The position numbers and the translations under genes are program-made. Below the pieces are notes generated by a model. That model saw nothing but the letters and a program-made list of their open reading frames with translations. It searched no databases and was not told the origin of the DNA. Shown one piece after another: positions 25,572 to 34,047 of a stretch of DNA of 39,892 nucleotides; position 1 is the first letter of the stretch; every line of letters starts with the position of its first letter. The DNA comes from a bacterium BMS3Abin11. Lineage in GTDB: Bacteria; Pseudomonadota; Gammaproteobacteria; BMS3Bbin11. The stretch covers positions 70,152 to 110,043 of the forward strand of contig BDTD01000006.1 of the NCBI GenBank assembly GCA_002897635.1. Direction: 5' to 3'.

Positions 25572-26600
25572 ATGAAAAGCATATATAAAAGAAGATTGCC
25601 TGACAACAAGGTACCCAATAGAGTTAAAGTCCTGCTCCAGGGGTTCCTTGTGCTGGTGATGATGTTTAGCTTCATGCTAAAGGCTTTTGCCTGGACATGC
25701 GTCTATGTGTCTTCTTATCACAAGGGTTATGCATGGTCTGATGGTATCGAACGTGGTTTACGTGAGGGACTGAAAGGGCATTGTGATCTGATTCAGTTCA
25801 ATATGGATACCAAACGGAACAAAGATGAGCTCTATAAAATACAAAAAGCGCGAGAAATAGCTCATAAAATCAAACAAATAAAACCTGATGTGTTGATTGT
25901 TTCAGATGATAATGCGGCCAAGTATCTTATCGTTCCCTATTTTAGAGGAGGAAAAACACCGGTAGTGTTTTCCGGCATAAACTGGACGGTTAAGGAATAC
26001 GGGTTTCCTGCCGAAAACGTAACAGGGATGATAGAGGTGGCCCCGCTCAATCCAATGTTGGAATGGGCGCGTAAATTGACACAGCAGGGGAATAAGGGAT
26101 TGTATATTGGCGCAAATACTCTTACTGAAACAAAGTTCCTGAAACAGGTGGTGAAAGTAGCGGCTGATATGGATATGATTATAGACGGTACGCTGGTCGA
26201 TACACTGGAAGCCTGGCAAAAGGCCTTCCAACAGGCAACAGATGTGGATTTTATTATTTTTGGCAGTCCATCAGGTATTGTGGACTGGGACATTAATTTA
26301 GCAGAAGAAATTGTAAGAAAGTCTAGTGAAAAACTTACACTGACAAATTATGACTGGATGATGTCTATTGCAATGCTCGGTTTTGTCGAAATTCCTGAAG
26401 AGCATGGAAGATGGTCTGCAAAGGTATCGATAGCTATCCAGGGAGGTCTGCCGATACAGCGGATACCGATCATTGCCAGTCGAAAATGGGAGGTATATGA
26501 GAATCCGCAGCTGTTAAAGCATGCAGGTATTAAGATCCCAAAAGCTTTACGGGCAAGGGCAAAAAAATTTAGTCAAGTAGCGAAAGATGGCAGCGAGTAA
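25572..26600 (+). CDS. Periplasmic ABC-type substrate-binding protein, sensor partner
   Basis: A 342-residue exported protein. The hydrophobic segment (about residues 23-40, 'VLLQGFLVLVMMFSFMLKAFA') is the signal or anchor. The rest has a two-lobed binding-protein fold of the COG2984-like group ('VYVSSYHKGYAWSDGIERGLREGLKG', 'KPDVLIVSDDNAAKYLIVPYFRGGKTPVVFSGINW', 'VTGMIEVAPLNPMLEWARKL', 'IPIIASRKWEVYENPQLLKHAGIKIP'). No permease or ATPase genes are adjacent. Instead its end overlaps by 14 nt the start of a PAS-GGDEF-EAL protein, so it probably binds a ligand and signals through that protein. The ligand is unknown. Confidence 0.85.
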   Translation: MKSIYKRRLPDNKVPNRVKVLLQGFLVLVMMFSFMLKAFAWTCVYVSSYHKGYAWSDGIERGLREGLKGHCDLIQFNMDTKRNKDELYKIQKAREIAHKIKQIKPDVLIVSDDNAAKYLIVPYFRGGKTPVVFSGINWTVKEYGFPAENVTGMIEVAPLNPMLEWARKLTQQGNKGLYIGANTLTETKFLKQVVKVAADMDMIIDGTLVDTLEAWQKAFQQATDVDFIIFGSPSGIVDWDINLAEEIVRKSSEKLTLTNYDWMMSIAMLGFVEIPEEHGRWSAKVSIAIQGGLPIQRIPIIASRKWEVYENPQLLKHAGIKIPKALRARAKKFSQVAKDGSE

Positions 26601-29370
26601 AAAGTTATTGAGGCACCCTCGCCTGCAGGGTCTGTTCTTTGCAGCACTTGTTCTGTTTGGTGGTCTGGTTGTCATGTTTGCTGATGTACAAGCAGAGAAA
26701 AAGAAATTTCTGAACTATTCTGATCTTATTTATCAAGGGATTGCTCAGCGGTTATTAACCGCGGAAGGGGTCATTACTGCCCTGGTCACATTCGGTCAGG
26801 ATAGTGATATTGATGGCAACAGTGCTGATAGCGCCCTTCAAGATTTGGTGAAAACTTATCCTTATATCTACGCACTGGCTAAACTCGACTGGGTTCGCTA
26901 TCGCGAACGCAGTACTTATGAAAAAACCATGCAGGAAAATGGCATGGCTGGCATGTTGATCCACGAGTATGACCAGGATAAGGATGTTTTTGTTAAGGCC
27001 AGGAAGAGAAATGCCTACCTGGTGACTAGTATGCTGGTTCCTATGGAGCCCGTGACATCTCAATTACTTGGTCTGGATTTGCTGGTGAATGATGAGTTTG
27101 CAGAAGCTGTTTATCTTGCGATGAAAAATGGTACGGTCTCGTTGATCAATAGTCCTGAATTTCTCAACAACCAGTCAAGTCTGCTCATGCTGAAAAATAC
27201 CTACTTTGGCCGCCTACGCCCTGAATCATTGCTGGAAAGTGAGCACCAGATAAATGGCGCCGTTATGCTTTTTATTGATCAGCAGAAAATGGTCTCTTCT
27301 ATAATAAAAAATTTTCCTGATATTGATTTCGAACTGACATTGCTTGATATAAATTTGTCTAAAAAAAATGGATTAAAGGCTGTTAAAAACCATGAAAATG
27401 TTCAAAAAGTCTTCCCTGCTACAGTTTTATATACACAACAGCGGGTAATTAAGGTAGCAAACCGTGATGTCCTGTTAAAAGTGAGTAGCAAGTATTCTCC
27501 CGGTGTAATACAAATAATCATTGCAGTCGCTGTTATGCTGTTGATTGCCGTTGCATTAAGAATATGGAGTACATCCCGTAAGCAGCAGATGATTGCATCG
27601 ATAAATCAGGAAAAAGCATTTTATGACTTGTTCAGTGAGCGTGAAAGGGCTGAAGTAACCTTAAGCTCTATCACAGATGCTGTGATTACTACGGATGATC
27701 ATGACAATATCACTTTTTTGAATCCAGTTGCTGAAAAATTCCTGGGTATCTCCAATGATGATGCTTTTGGCAAGCCGATTGATGATGTAGTCCAGCTAGT
27801 TGATGAACAGAACGGGGAAAACCTCGGTAATCCGCTAGAGCATTACTTAGAAAAAATCCCTGCAAGCCTGGGGGGCAAGTCTACCTGTATTCTCGCTATG
27901 TCGGACGGCCAGAGCCCTTTGTCAATTGATCTTTCGTGTTCAAAATTAAAAGATATCCAGGGAAATGAGATGGGTTCGGTTATTGTAATGCGGGATGTTA
28001 CCCATGAAAGAGAGCTGAAAAGGCAACTATCATACCAGGCCAGCCATGATTCCCTGACTGGTTTGGTGAACAGGGCGAAGTTTGAAGAAGAGCTTAAAAA
28101 GGCGATTCTCACCTGCCCCGAGGATAATGAAGATGCTCCCGGCCATGTCCTGTGCTACATGGATCTTGATCAGTTTAAAATTGTCAATGATACATGTGGA
28201 CATATTGCTGGAGATGCCTTACTGAAGCAATTGAGTCAGTTACTTATTAAACGAGTTCGTGACGTCGATGTGCTGGCACGGCTCGGTGGTGATGAGTTTG
28301 GCTTACTCCTGTGTGGCTGTGATCTTGAGGATGCCCTGTCAATCGCTGACACACTACGGCTTTCTGTAAGACAATTCATTTTTCGCTGGGATGGACGTGC
28401 CTTTGATGTACGTGTCAGCATTGGTGTTGTTGCTATTAATGACCCAAAGAGTACGCATGCCGAATTGTTGAGCGCCGCAGATGTTGCTTGCTACATAGCC
28501 AAAGAATCGGGTAGAGACTATGTACATGCATACAATCCGGAGGAAAAATCAGTTACACAGCACCATGAGCTTATGAAGTGGTCACAAAAGATTCAGGATG
28601 CTCTACGTACTGATAAGTTTCATTTAATGTTACAGACTATGACGCCGCTGCTTTCTGCGCAAGCCAACATCCAGGCGCAGGAATTTCTGTTACGTATACG
28701 TATGGATGATGGCAGTATTATTATGCCTTCTACATTCATTCCCGCTGCGGAACGTTATGGATTGATGCGTGACGTAGACATGTGGGTGATAGAACATAGC
28801 TTTGAGGTTATTCATGATGTCAGGAAAGACACAGATCCATCTGTGACTTACCTGTTCAGTATTAATCTTTCGGGGCAGTCGGTGGGGGACCCTGAAATCA
28901 GTGAATTCATTATCAGGAAAATCAAAGAGTATGAAATTGATCCAAACCAGATTATGCTGGAAATCACAGAAACAGCCGCCATTACAAATTTTCAAACAGC
29001 ACTGGATTTTATTGCCAGGCTTAGTGACATTGGCTGTCGTTTCGCGCTGGATGATTTTGGAGCGGGCCTGAGTTCGTTTGGATATCTGAAACGAATGAAG
29101 GTTGACTTTTTGAAAATTGATGGACAGTTTGTTAAAGGTATGGCAGAAGACCCGATTGATCGTATGATGGTCAATAATATTACCCACCTTGCCTATGGGC
29201 TGGGTCTCTTTGTCATCGCGGAATCAGTCGAAGATGCAACATTGCTTGAAATGCTTCGCGAAATAGGTGTCCACTTCGCCCAGGGTTACCATGTTCAGCG
29301 CCCTACCAGCATAGAAGCATGGAAGAAAGAAAATATGTTGAAAACTATTTTTATGCGGGTAGTACGTTAA
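26587..29370 (+). CDS. Membrane sensor with PAS, GGDEF and EAL domains (c-di-GMP turnover)
   Basis: A 927-residue inner-membrane protein: helix 1 (about 15-33), an extracytoplasmic sensing region (about 35-305), helix 2 (about 307-328), PAS (about 350-475), GGDEF domain with intact GGDEF at 567-571 and a product-inhibition motif RDVD five residues before it, then EAL domain. The EAL motif reads E699-F-L with the catalytic Glu kept; 'DDFGAG' (D822-D823), 'KIDGQFVKG' and 'ITETAA' are present, so both synthesis and hydrolysis of c-di-GMP are possible. The C-terminal 'QGYHVQRP' replaces the usual GYxxGxP. It overlaps the binding-protein gene, implying coupled translation and a shared signal. Confidence 0.93.
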   Translation: MAASKKLLRHPRLQGLFFAALVLFGGLVVMFADVQAEKKKFLNYSDLIYQGIAQRLLTAEGVITALVTFGQDSDIDGNSADSALQDLVKTYPYIYALAKLDWVRYRERSTYEKTMQENGMAGMLIHEYDQDKDVFVKARKRNAYLVTSMLVPMEPVTSQLLGLDLLVNDEFAEAVYLAMKNGTVSLINSPEFLNNQSSLLMLKNTYFGRLRPESLLESEHQINGAVMLFIDQQKMVSSIIKNFPDIDFELTLLDINLSKKNGLKAVKNHENVQKVFPATVLYTQQRVIKVANRDVLLKVSSKYSPGVIQIIIAVAVMLLIAVALRIWSTSRKQQMIASINQEKAFYDLFSERERAEVTLSSITDAVITTDDHDNITFLNPVAEKFLGISNDDAFGKPIDDVVQLVDEQNGENLGNPLEHYLEKIPASLGGKSTCILAMSDGQSPLSIDLSCSKLKDIQGNEMGSVIVMRDVTHERELKRQLSYQASHDSLTGLVNRAKFEEELKKAILTCPEDNEDAPGHVLCYMDLDQFKIVNDTCGHIAGDALLKQLSQLLIKRVRDVDVLARLGGDEFGLLLCGCDLEDALSIADTLRLSVRQFIFRWDGRAFDVRVSIGVVAINDPKSTHAELLSAADVACYIAKESGRDYVHAYNPEEKSVTQHHELMKWSQKIQDALRTDKFHLMLQTMTPLLSAQANIQAQEFLLRIRMDDGSIIMPSTFIPAAERYGLMRDVDMWVIEHSFEVIHDVRKDTDPSVTYLFSINLSGQSVGDPEISEFIIRKIKEYEIDPNQIMLEITETAAITNFQTALDFIARLSDIGCRFALDDFGAGLSSFGYLKRMKVDFLKIDGQFVKGMAEDPIDRMMVNNITHLAYGLGLFVIAESVEDATLLEMLREIGVHFAQGYHVQRPTSIEAWKKENMLKTIFMRVVR

Positions 29371-29378
29371 TCTTATTG

Positions 29379-29645
29379 TTAAAATTCCCCAGGTGTATAG
29401 GCCCTGATGCTCAGGGCATGAATTTCGGATTTCATGGCATCGCCGAGGGCATCATAGATAGCCCGGTGACGTTGCACGGTATTCATGTCAGTAAAGGCTT
29501 CTGTGACAATAATTACATCAAAGTGACCACCACCCGCTTTGGCACCTTCATGCCCGGCATGCTCGTGCGAACGGTCAATTATTTCCAGGCTTTCCGGTGA
29601 CAGGGATGCAGTCAATTTTTCACGTATCATCTCTATGCGGTTCAT
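29379..29645 (-). CDS. BolA family protein
   Basis: An 88-residue BolA-fold protein ('[68 protein letters not shown]'). The H-rich loop and 'HFDV.IVTEAF...[11 protein letters not shown]' are diagnostic. BolA proteins partner with monothiol glutaredoxins in Fe-S cluster handling. The frame is open further upstream but the ATG at 29645 overlaps the stop of the YciI-like gene (ATGA), the normal layout for this gammaproteobacterial gene pair. No glutaredoxin gene is nearby. Confidence 0.92.
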   Translation of the reverse strand: MNRIEMIREKLTASLSPESLEIIDRSHEHAGHEGAKAGGGHFDVIIVTEAFTDMNTVQRHRAIYDALGDAMKSEIHALSIRAYTPGEF

Positions 29646-29944
29646 TGCGGGAAGACCTTTTTGTAGGGTTTTACTGAAACAGTCGCATAAACACCTGCTT
29701 TGATGTAGGGGTCGCTGTTTGCCCATTGCTGAGCTGCAGATAAGGAATTGAACTCGGCAACAATCAGACTGCCGGTGAAGCCTGCCGGGCCGGGGTCTTC
29801 CGAATCAATACCAGGGAAGGGGCCGGCTGTGAGCAGGCGTCCTTCATTTTGTAACTGTTCAAGTCGTGCCAGGTGTTCCTGCCTCACTGATAAACGCCTG
29901 TCCAGGCTTTCAGGGGTATCAGTTCCAATTATGGTGTAATACAT
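29642..29944 (-). CDS. YciI family protein
   Basis: A 100-residue protein of the YciI family, ferredoxin-fold dimers with a conserved His-Asp pair: '[45 protein letters not shown]', '[41 protein letters not shown]'. The His of 'QEHLARL' and Asp of 'SDPY' are the family's active-site candidates; the reaction is unknown in general. It overlaps the BolA start and is divergent from yciO. Confidence 0.92.
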   Translation of the reverse strand: MYYTIIGTDTPESLDRRLSVRQEHLARLEQLQNEGRLLTAGPFPGIDSEDPGPAGFTGSLIVAEFNSLSAAQQWANSDPYIKAGVYATVSVKPYKKVFPQ

Positions 29945-30074
29945 CTGTTCCCTTTGATAATTAAATGACCGTTATATTGTCGCACCGTCATTGCATTCGG
30001 GCAATTCCAATCACTAATCAGTTATAATGCGGGGTTAACTTATTTACATTATATTGTACGAATAGCAAGCGCAT

Positions 30075-30695
30075 ATGGCCCAGTATTTCGAAATCCACCC
30101 TGAAAATCCTCAGCAGCGCCTGATTTATCAGGCCGTAGAAATTTTAAACCAGGGTGGCGTCATAGTCTATCCAACCGATTCCAGCTATGCGCTGGGTTGC
30201 CACATTGGTGACAAACAGGCGTTGAATAGAATTCGCTCCATCCGGCGAGTAGACGCCAGGCATAATTTCACCCTGGTCTGCCGCGACTTATCCGAGCTGT
30301 CGACCTATGCAAAAGTTGAAAATAGCGTTTACCGATTATTAAAACACTACACCCCCGGGGCCTACACCTTCATTCTGAAGGCAACGGGCGAAGTGCCACG
30401 CCGCCTGCAGAACCCCAAACGTAAGACTATCGGCCTCCGTGTACCGAATAACAACATTACCCTGGCGCTGCTGGAACAGTTAAGGCAGCCAATAATGAGC
30501 AGCACCTTAATTCTACCTAATGATGAGCAGCCACTAAGTGAACCTCATAACATCCGCGAGCAACTGGAACATCAGGTCGATCTGGTGATCGATGGTGGGT
30601 TCTGTGGGCAGGAAGCAACGACAGTAATCGATATGGTTAATGGGGTGCCTGAGATTATCCGGCGGGGAAAGGGGGATGTGGCGCCTTTTGAATAA
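30075..30695 (+). CDS. yciO: Sua5/YciO/YrdC family protein, YciO type
   Basis: A 206-residue cytosolic protein close to E. coli YciO in length and wording ('FEIHPENPQQRLIYQAVEILNQGGVIVYPTDSSYALGCHIGDKQAL', 'HNFTLVCRDLSELSTYAKV', 'TPGAYTFILKATGEVPRRL', 'KRKTIGLRVPNN', 'TTVIDMVNGVPEIIRRGKGDV'). The family binds RNA and ATP; TsaC members make threonylcarbamoyl-AMP for tRNA, whereas YciO has only weak activity of that kind. It is divergent from the YciI-like gene and followed by an inverted repeat. Confidence 0.93.
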   Translation: MAQYFEIHPENPQQRLIYQAVEILNQGGVIVYPTDSSYALGCHIGDKQALNRIRSIRRVDARHNFTLVCRDLSELSTYAKVENSVYRLLKHYTPGAYTFILKATGEVPRRLQNPKRKTIGLRVPNNNITLALLEQLRQPIMSSTLILPNDEQPLSEPHNIREQLEHQVDLVIDGGFCGQEATTVIDMVNGVPEIIRRGKGDVAPFE

Positions 30696-30710
30696 CAACA
30701 GAAGTTTTAC

Positions 30711-30752
30711 GTATTACGTTTTATGTTTTACGTAAACCGTAAACCGTAATAC
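30711..30752. repeat. Imperfect inverted repeat of ACGTTTT/AAACCGT units
   Basis: GTATTACGTTTTATGTTTTAC (30711-30731) is matched in reverse by 30732-30752 at 18 of 21 positions. Each arm is three short iterated units. It lies between yciO and the M50 protease gene and could form a hairpin in the transcript. It resembles in design, not in sequence, the GTTCCAA repeat at 24449. Confidence 0.65.
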
Positions 30753-30788
30753 ATTCATTTCAGCTGAAACCGGTTATAATCCCTCCCC

Positions 30789-31463
30789 ATGCATGAACTC
30801 TCATTAATTCAAAAAATTGTCACCTGGGCTGTTCCCGTGCTGTTTGCTATCACTGTGCATGAGGTGGCGCATGGTTGGGTGGCGCTTCGTTTCGGGGATA
30901 GTACGGCAAAGATGGCCGGACGTCTGACACTGAATCCTTTTAAACATGTTGATCTGGTGGGTACTGTATTGGTGCCGGGTTTATTGCTGATGTTAGGCGG
31001 CTTTCTATTCGGCTGGGCAAAGCCTGTACCAGTCAATTTTTCCGCTCTTAACAATCCGAAACGGGACATGATTTTTGTTGCGCTTGCCGGACCAGGCGCG
31101 AATCTGGTAATGGCTTTTATCTGGGGACTGGTTGGCCTGGTTGCACAGTATCTGCCGGGCTATGCCGCCTCGCCGCTATTGTTTATGTCTGTCGCGGGGC
31201 TTTACATCAACGCCATTCTGATGCTGCTCAACCTGATACCTGTACCGCCGCTGGATGGCGGCAGGGTGGCGGTTGGATTACTGCCAATGTCTTTGGCAAG
31301 ATCCTACAGCAAGTTGGAGCCCTACGGTCTGTTTATCATACTGGGTCTTCTGGCCACAGGCATGCTGGGAAAGATTCTGCTTTTACCCCTTTCTGCCTTT
31401 CTTTCTTTTATGGCATCATTGTTCTCTATTCCAGTTTTCGGGCTGGTGCAATATATAACCTGA
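30789..31463 (+). CDS. Site-2 protease (M50 family) membrane peptidase
   Basis: A 224-residue membrane protein with five to six helices. The zinc site HExxH is 'HEVAH' near residue 24, and the third ligand motif is 'NLIPVPPLDGGRV' near residue 155 (the Asp). This is a small, PDZ-less rhomboid-independent site-2 protease, distinct from RseP (about 450 residues). Such compact forms are common before trpS in gammaproteobacteria; the substrate is unknown. The stop at 31461-31463 is followed 11 bp later by repeat E3. Confidence 0.92.
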   Translation: MHELSLIQKIVTWAVPVLFAITVHEVAHGWVALRFGDSTAKMAGRLTLNPFKHVDLVGTVLVPGLLLMLGGFLFGWAKPVPVNFSALNNPKRDMIFVALAGPGANLVMAFIWGLVGLVAQYLPGYAASPLLFMSVAGLYINAILMLLNLIPVPPLDGGRVAVGLLPMSLARSYSKLEPYGLFIILGLLATGMLGKILLLPLSAFLSFMASLFSIPVFGLVQYIT

Positions 31464-31473
31464 CACGGAGTTG

Positions 31474-31737
31474 AGTGTAGTGTTTCATATTATTTGGCGA
31501 TTAAGAGGCCCACAAATGGTTCAAGACAAGGCGCAGTTCGCAGGCAATGGAATTCCCTTGCCAAAAACTGCAACGCCGTATTGAGCCATTTGTGGGCCGC
31601 CCTTCGGGCGCGGCGAGAAACCGTCATCTACGGCGTTAGGTTTCTTGCAAAGGGAGCAGCCATTTACTGCGAAACCTGCCTTGTAGCTAACGCTTTCTCG
31701 TCACGCTTAATAGTCAAATAATATGAAACACTACACT
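31474..31737. repeat. Structured fold-back repeat E3, overlapping the trpS start
   Basis: Outer arms 31474-31504 and 31707-31737 match at 29 of 31 positions (AGTGTAGTGTTTCATATTAT...). Inside: hairpin module 1 (GGCCCACAAATGG 31507-31519 with 31586-31598; inner GCAGTT/AACTGC), central hairpin GCCC-TTC-GGGC (31599-31609), hairpin module 2 (CGAGAAA 31614-31620 with 31694-31700; GCGTTAG 31633-31639 with 31687-31693; GGTTTC with GAAACC). The module 2 loop, read on the minus strand, carries AATGGC and CCCTTTGCAAGAAA, as in E2 and E4. The ATG of trpS (31723) lies inside the right arm. Confidence 0.78.
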
Positions 31738-32958
31738 AGATTAATAACAACTTCTGGCAGACCGGAAAGAGTGGTTTCCGGCATGCGTCCCACAGGTCGT
31801 CTTCACCTTGGGCATTATCATGGCGTGTTGAAAAACTGGGTGAGTCTGCAGCATGAATATGACTGTTTTTTCTTTGTCGCAGACTGGCATGCCCTGACGA
31901 CTCATTATGAAGAGCCTGAAGTCATCTCCGAGAGTATTCAGGACATGGTGATTGACTGGCTTGCGGCGGGTATCGATCCAGGGAATGCGACGCTGTTTAT
32001 TCAGTCTCGGGTGCCGGAGCATGCTGAGTTAACATTGTTATTATCCATGTTTATGCCATTGGGCCGGCTGGAAAGGGTGCCTAGTTTCAAAGATCAACAG
32101 GCGAAACTGCGTGAACGCGACCTGGCCACGCTGGGTTTTCTAGGATATCCCTTGCTGCAGGCGGCCGATATTCTGATCTACCATGCAGGCCTGGTGCCGG
32201 TCGGTGAAGATCAGGTGCCACATATCGAGTTAGCTCGGGAAGTCGCTCGTCGCTTTAACTATTTATACGGACGGGAACCCGGTTTTGAAGAAAAAGCCGA
32301 AGCTGCGATTGACAAGATGGGTAAGAAACCGGCAAAAATGTATCGAAGTTTGCGTACTGCCTATACAGAACAGGGTGATCATGAAGCGCTGGCACGTGCA
32401 CGTGCCCTGCTGGATGATCAGAAGAACCTAACGCTGGGTGACAAGGAGCGTCTGTTTGGTTACCTGGAAGGTGGTGGTCGTCTGATTCTTGTTGAGCCTG
32501 AAGCCAGGCTGACGGAGGCCTCCAGGGTGCCGGGTCTGGATGGCCAGAAGATGTCAAAATCCTATAACAACACCATCAAGCTGCGCGATGATCCTGTGCA
32601 GCTTGAAAAAACACTGCGGGCAATGCCAACAGATCCGGCACGCGTACGTCGCACCGATCCTGGTGAGCCCGGTAAATGTCCGGTCTGGCAGTTCCACCTG
32701 ATCTACTCCAGCGATGAAGTTCGCAGCTGGGTAGAAGAAGGTTGTACCACTGCAGGCATAGGTTGTCTGGATTGCAAAAAGCCACTCATCGATGCATTGT
32801 TGAAGGAGCAGGGTGAGTTGAGAAAACGTGCTGAGCCGTATGTTAATGATCCCAGTCTTGTACGGAATATCATTTCAGACGGTTGTGAGCGGGCACGAGA
32901 AGTTGCAGAAGAGACCATGCGTGAAGTACGTGAGAATATGGGTCTGGACTGGAATTAG
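31723..32958 (+). CDS. trpS: Tryptophanyl-tRNA synthetase (long form)
   Basis: A 411-residue class I synthetase that charges tRNA-Trp. The HIGH-type motif is 'GRLHLGHYHG' (near residues 28-37) and the KMSKS motif is 'GQKMSKSYNN'. It is about 75 residues longer than E. coli TrpS because of an insert between 'FNYLYG' and 'LVEPEARLTEASRVPG' (about residues 182-250), a form found in some proteobacteria. The only ATG before the conserved 'RVVSGMRPTG' is 31723, and an in-frame TAG lies at 31711-31713. The first six codons come from the repeat E3 arm, and no ribosome site is visible. GTG 31771 is a less likely alternative. Confidence 0.95.
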   Translation: MKHYTRLITTSGRPERVVSGMRPTGRLHLGHYHGVLKNWVSLQHEYDCFFFVADWHALTTHYEEPEVISESIQDMVIDWLAAGIDPGNATLFIQSRVPEHAELTLLLSMFMPLGRLERVPSFKDQQAKLRERDLATLGFLGYPLLQAADILIYHAGLVPVGEDQVPHIELAREVARRFNYLYGREPGFEEKAEAAIDKMGKKPAKMYRSLRTAYTEQGDHEALARARALLDDQKNLTLGDKERLFGYLEGGGRLILVEPEARLTEASRVPGLDGQKMSKSYNNTIKLRDDPVQLEKTLRAMPTDPARVRRTDPGEPGKCPVWQFHLIYSSDEVRSWVEEGCTTAGIGCLDCKKPLIDALLKEQGELRKRAEPYVNDPSLVRNIISDGCERAREVAEETMREVRENMGLDWN

Positions 32959-32971
32959 CTGGGGAGATTCA

Positions 32972-33772
32972 ATGACACAGGAAAGTATCCAGAAGGAAAT
33001 GCCCTTCGCAATGGTGCGTGGGGAAGTTGTGACGGAACCACCGAAAGACCTTTATATCCCTCCTGAGGCGATGGAGGTCTTTCTTGATACTTTCGAAGGA
33101 CCACTGGACTTATTGCTGTATCTAATCCGCAAGCAGAACCTGGATATACTGGACATTCCTGTTGCTGAAATTACCCGCCAGTATATGGGCTATATCGATT
33201 TGATGCAGAAAATGAACCTGGATCTTGCTGCCGAGTATATGGTCATGGCAGCTATGCTGGCGGAGATAAAATCTCGCATGTTGTTACCACGTCCGGAATC
33301 TGAAGATGAGGATGAGGATGAGGAGGATCCTCGTGCATTACTGGTTCGTCGACTGCAGGAATATGAGCGTTACCGGCAGGCGGCACTGGATATTGAGAAA
33401 TTACCGCGGGTGGGGCGGGATATATTCCTGTCAAATCCTGTACGAGACCATATAAAACCACAAAAGAAGGGTCCACATGTTGAAATTCATGATCTGCTGA
33501 TGGCCTTTGTAGCAGTAATGAAACGGGCTGATGAGAAGAAAAGTTTTAATATCAATCGTGAAATTTTGTCGACCAGGGAGCGCATGAGTATGGTTCTTGA
33601 CCGGCTCAACAACAGGGACTTCATTCCCTTCGAGTCTTTTTTCGAAAAGGAGGAAGGAAAGATGGGCCCGGTTGTTACCTTCATGGCCATACTGGAATTA
33701 TTGAAGGAGCATCTGATATTGATTGTTCAGAATGAGCAGTTTGCACCGATACATGTGAAAGCGGCAGCATAG
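32972..33772 (+). CDS. scpA: Segregation and condensation protein ScpA
   Basis: A 266-residue kleisin that bridges SMC heads and, with ScpB, organises the chromosome. Seen: 'FEGPLDLLLYLIRKQNLDILDIPVAEITRQYMGYIDLM', 'AAEYMVMAAMLAEIKSRMLLP', an acidic linker, and the C-terminal winged helix ('GPVVTFMAILELLKEHLILIVQNEQFAPIHV'). ATG 32972 follows GGGGAG and lies 13 bp after the trpS stop; an open frame running farther upstream overlaps trpS and is not used. The TAG stop (33770-33772) is the first three bases of repeat E4. Confidence 0.95.
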   Translation: MTQESIQKEMPFAMVRGEVVTEPPKDLYIPPEAMEVFLDTFEGPLDLLLYLIRKQNLDILDIPVAEITRQYMGYIDLMQKMNLDLAAEYMVMAAMLAEIKSRMLLPRPESEDEDEDEEDPRALLVRRLQEYERYRQAALDIEKLPRVGRDIFLSNPVRDHIKPQKKGPHVEIHDLLMAFVAVMKRADEKKSFNINREILSTRERMSMVLDRLNNRDFIPFESFFEKEEGKMGPVVTFMAILELLKEHLILIVQNEQFAPIHVKAAA

Positions 33773-34044
33773 TGCTCTTTCAATGTGATATTGCCGGGTT
33801 CAGTTGGTCTGTCAGCGTTCAGGGCAAGGCGTGCCTCGAAGCGAATGGCCATAGTCCTTTGCAAGAGGCAGAACGCGGCCATGGACGCTGACAGACCAAT
33901 CCTTCGGACGCTCCTTCCTGTGGTGTCCCTCAGCAGCGTTGCGGTGCTTGACAAGGACTGGGCCATTGCCGGGGGCGCACCATGCCTTGCTGCGAAACAC
34001 CACAGGAACGCTGAACCCGGCAATATCACATTGAAAGAGTACTA
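33770..34044. repeat. Structured fold-back repeat E4 between scpA and scpB
   Basis: Outer arms 33770-33803 and 34011-34044 match at 33 of 34 positions (TAGTGCTCTTTCAATGTGAT...). Inside: hairpin module 1 (15-bp perfect stem TTGGTCTGTCAGCGT 33804-33818 with 33885-33899; inner GCCTC/GAGGC), central hairpin TCC-TTC-GGA (33900-33908), and hairpin module 2 (12-bp stem TTCCTGTGGTGT 33915-33926 with 33997-34008; inner GGTGC/GCACC). The module 1 loop has AAGCGAATGGCC and GTCCTTTGCAAGA as in E2. It begins at the scpA stop codon and ends 3 bp before the scpB start. Confidence 0.82.
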
Positions 34045-34047
34045 ACG

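Noticed and set aside
31494-31721. Open frames inside E3 (and similar ones at 33785-34045, 33812-34087 and 19337-19642)
   Set aside because: They lie within the fold-back repeats, read through both arms, have no recognisable protein features and are explained by the repeat sequence.
32828-32971. Upstream extension of the scpA frame
   Set aside because: It overlaps the trpS 3' end in another frame; the ATG at 32972 has a good ribosome site and starts the known ScpA N-terminus.
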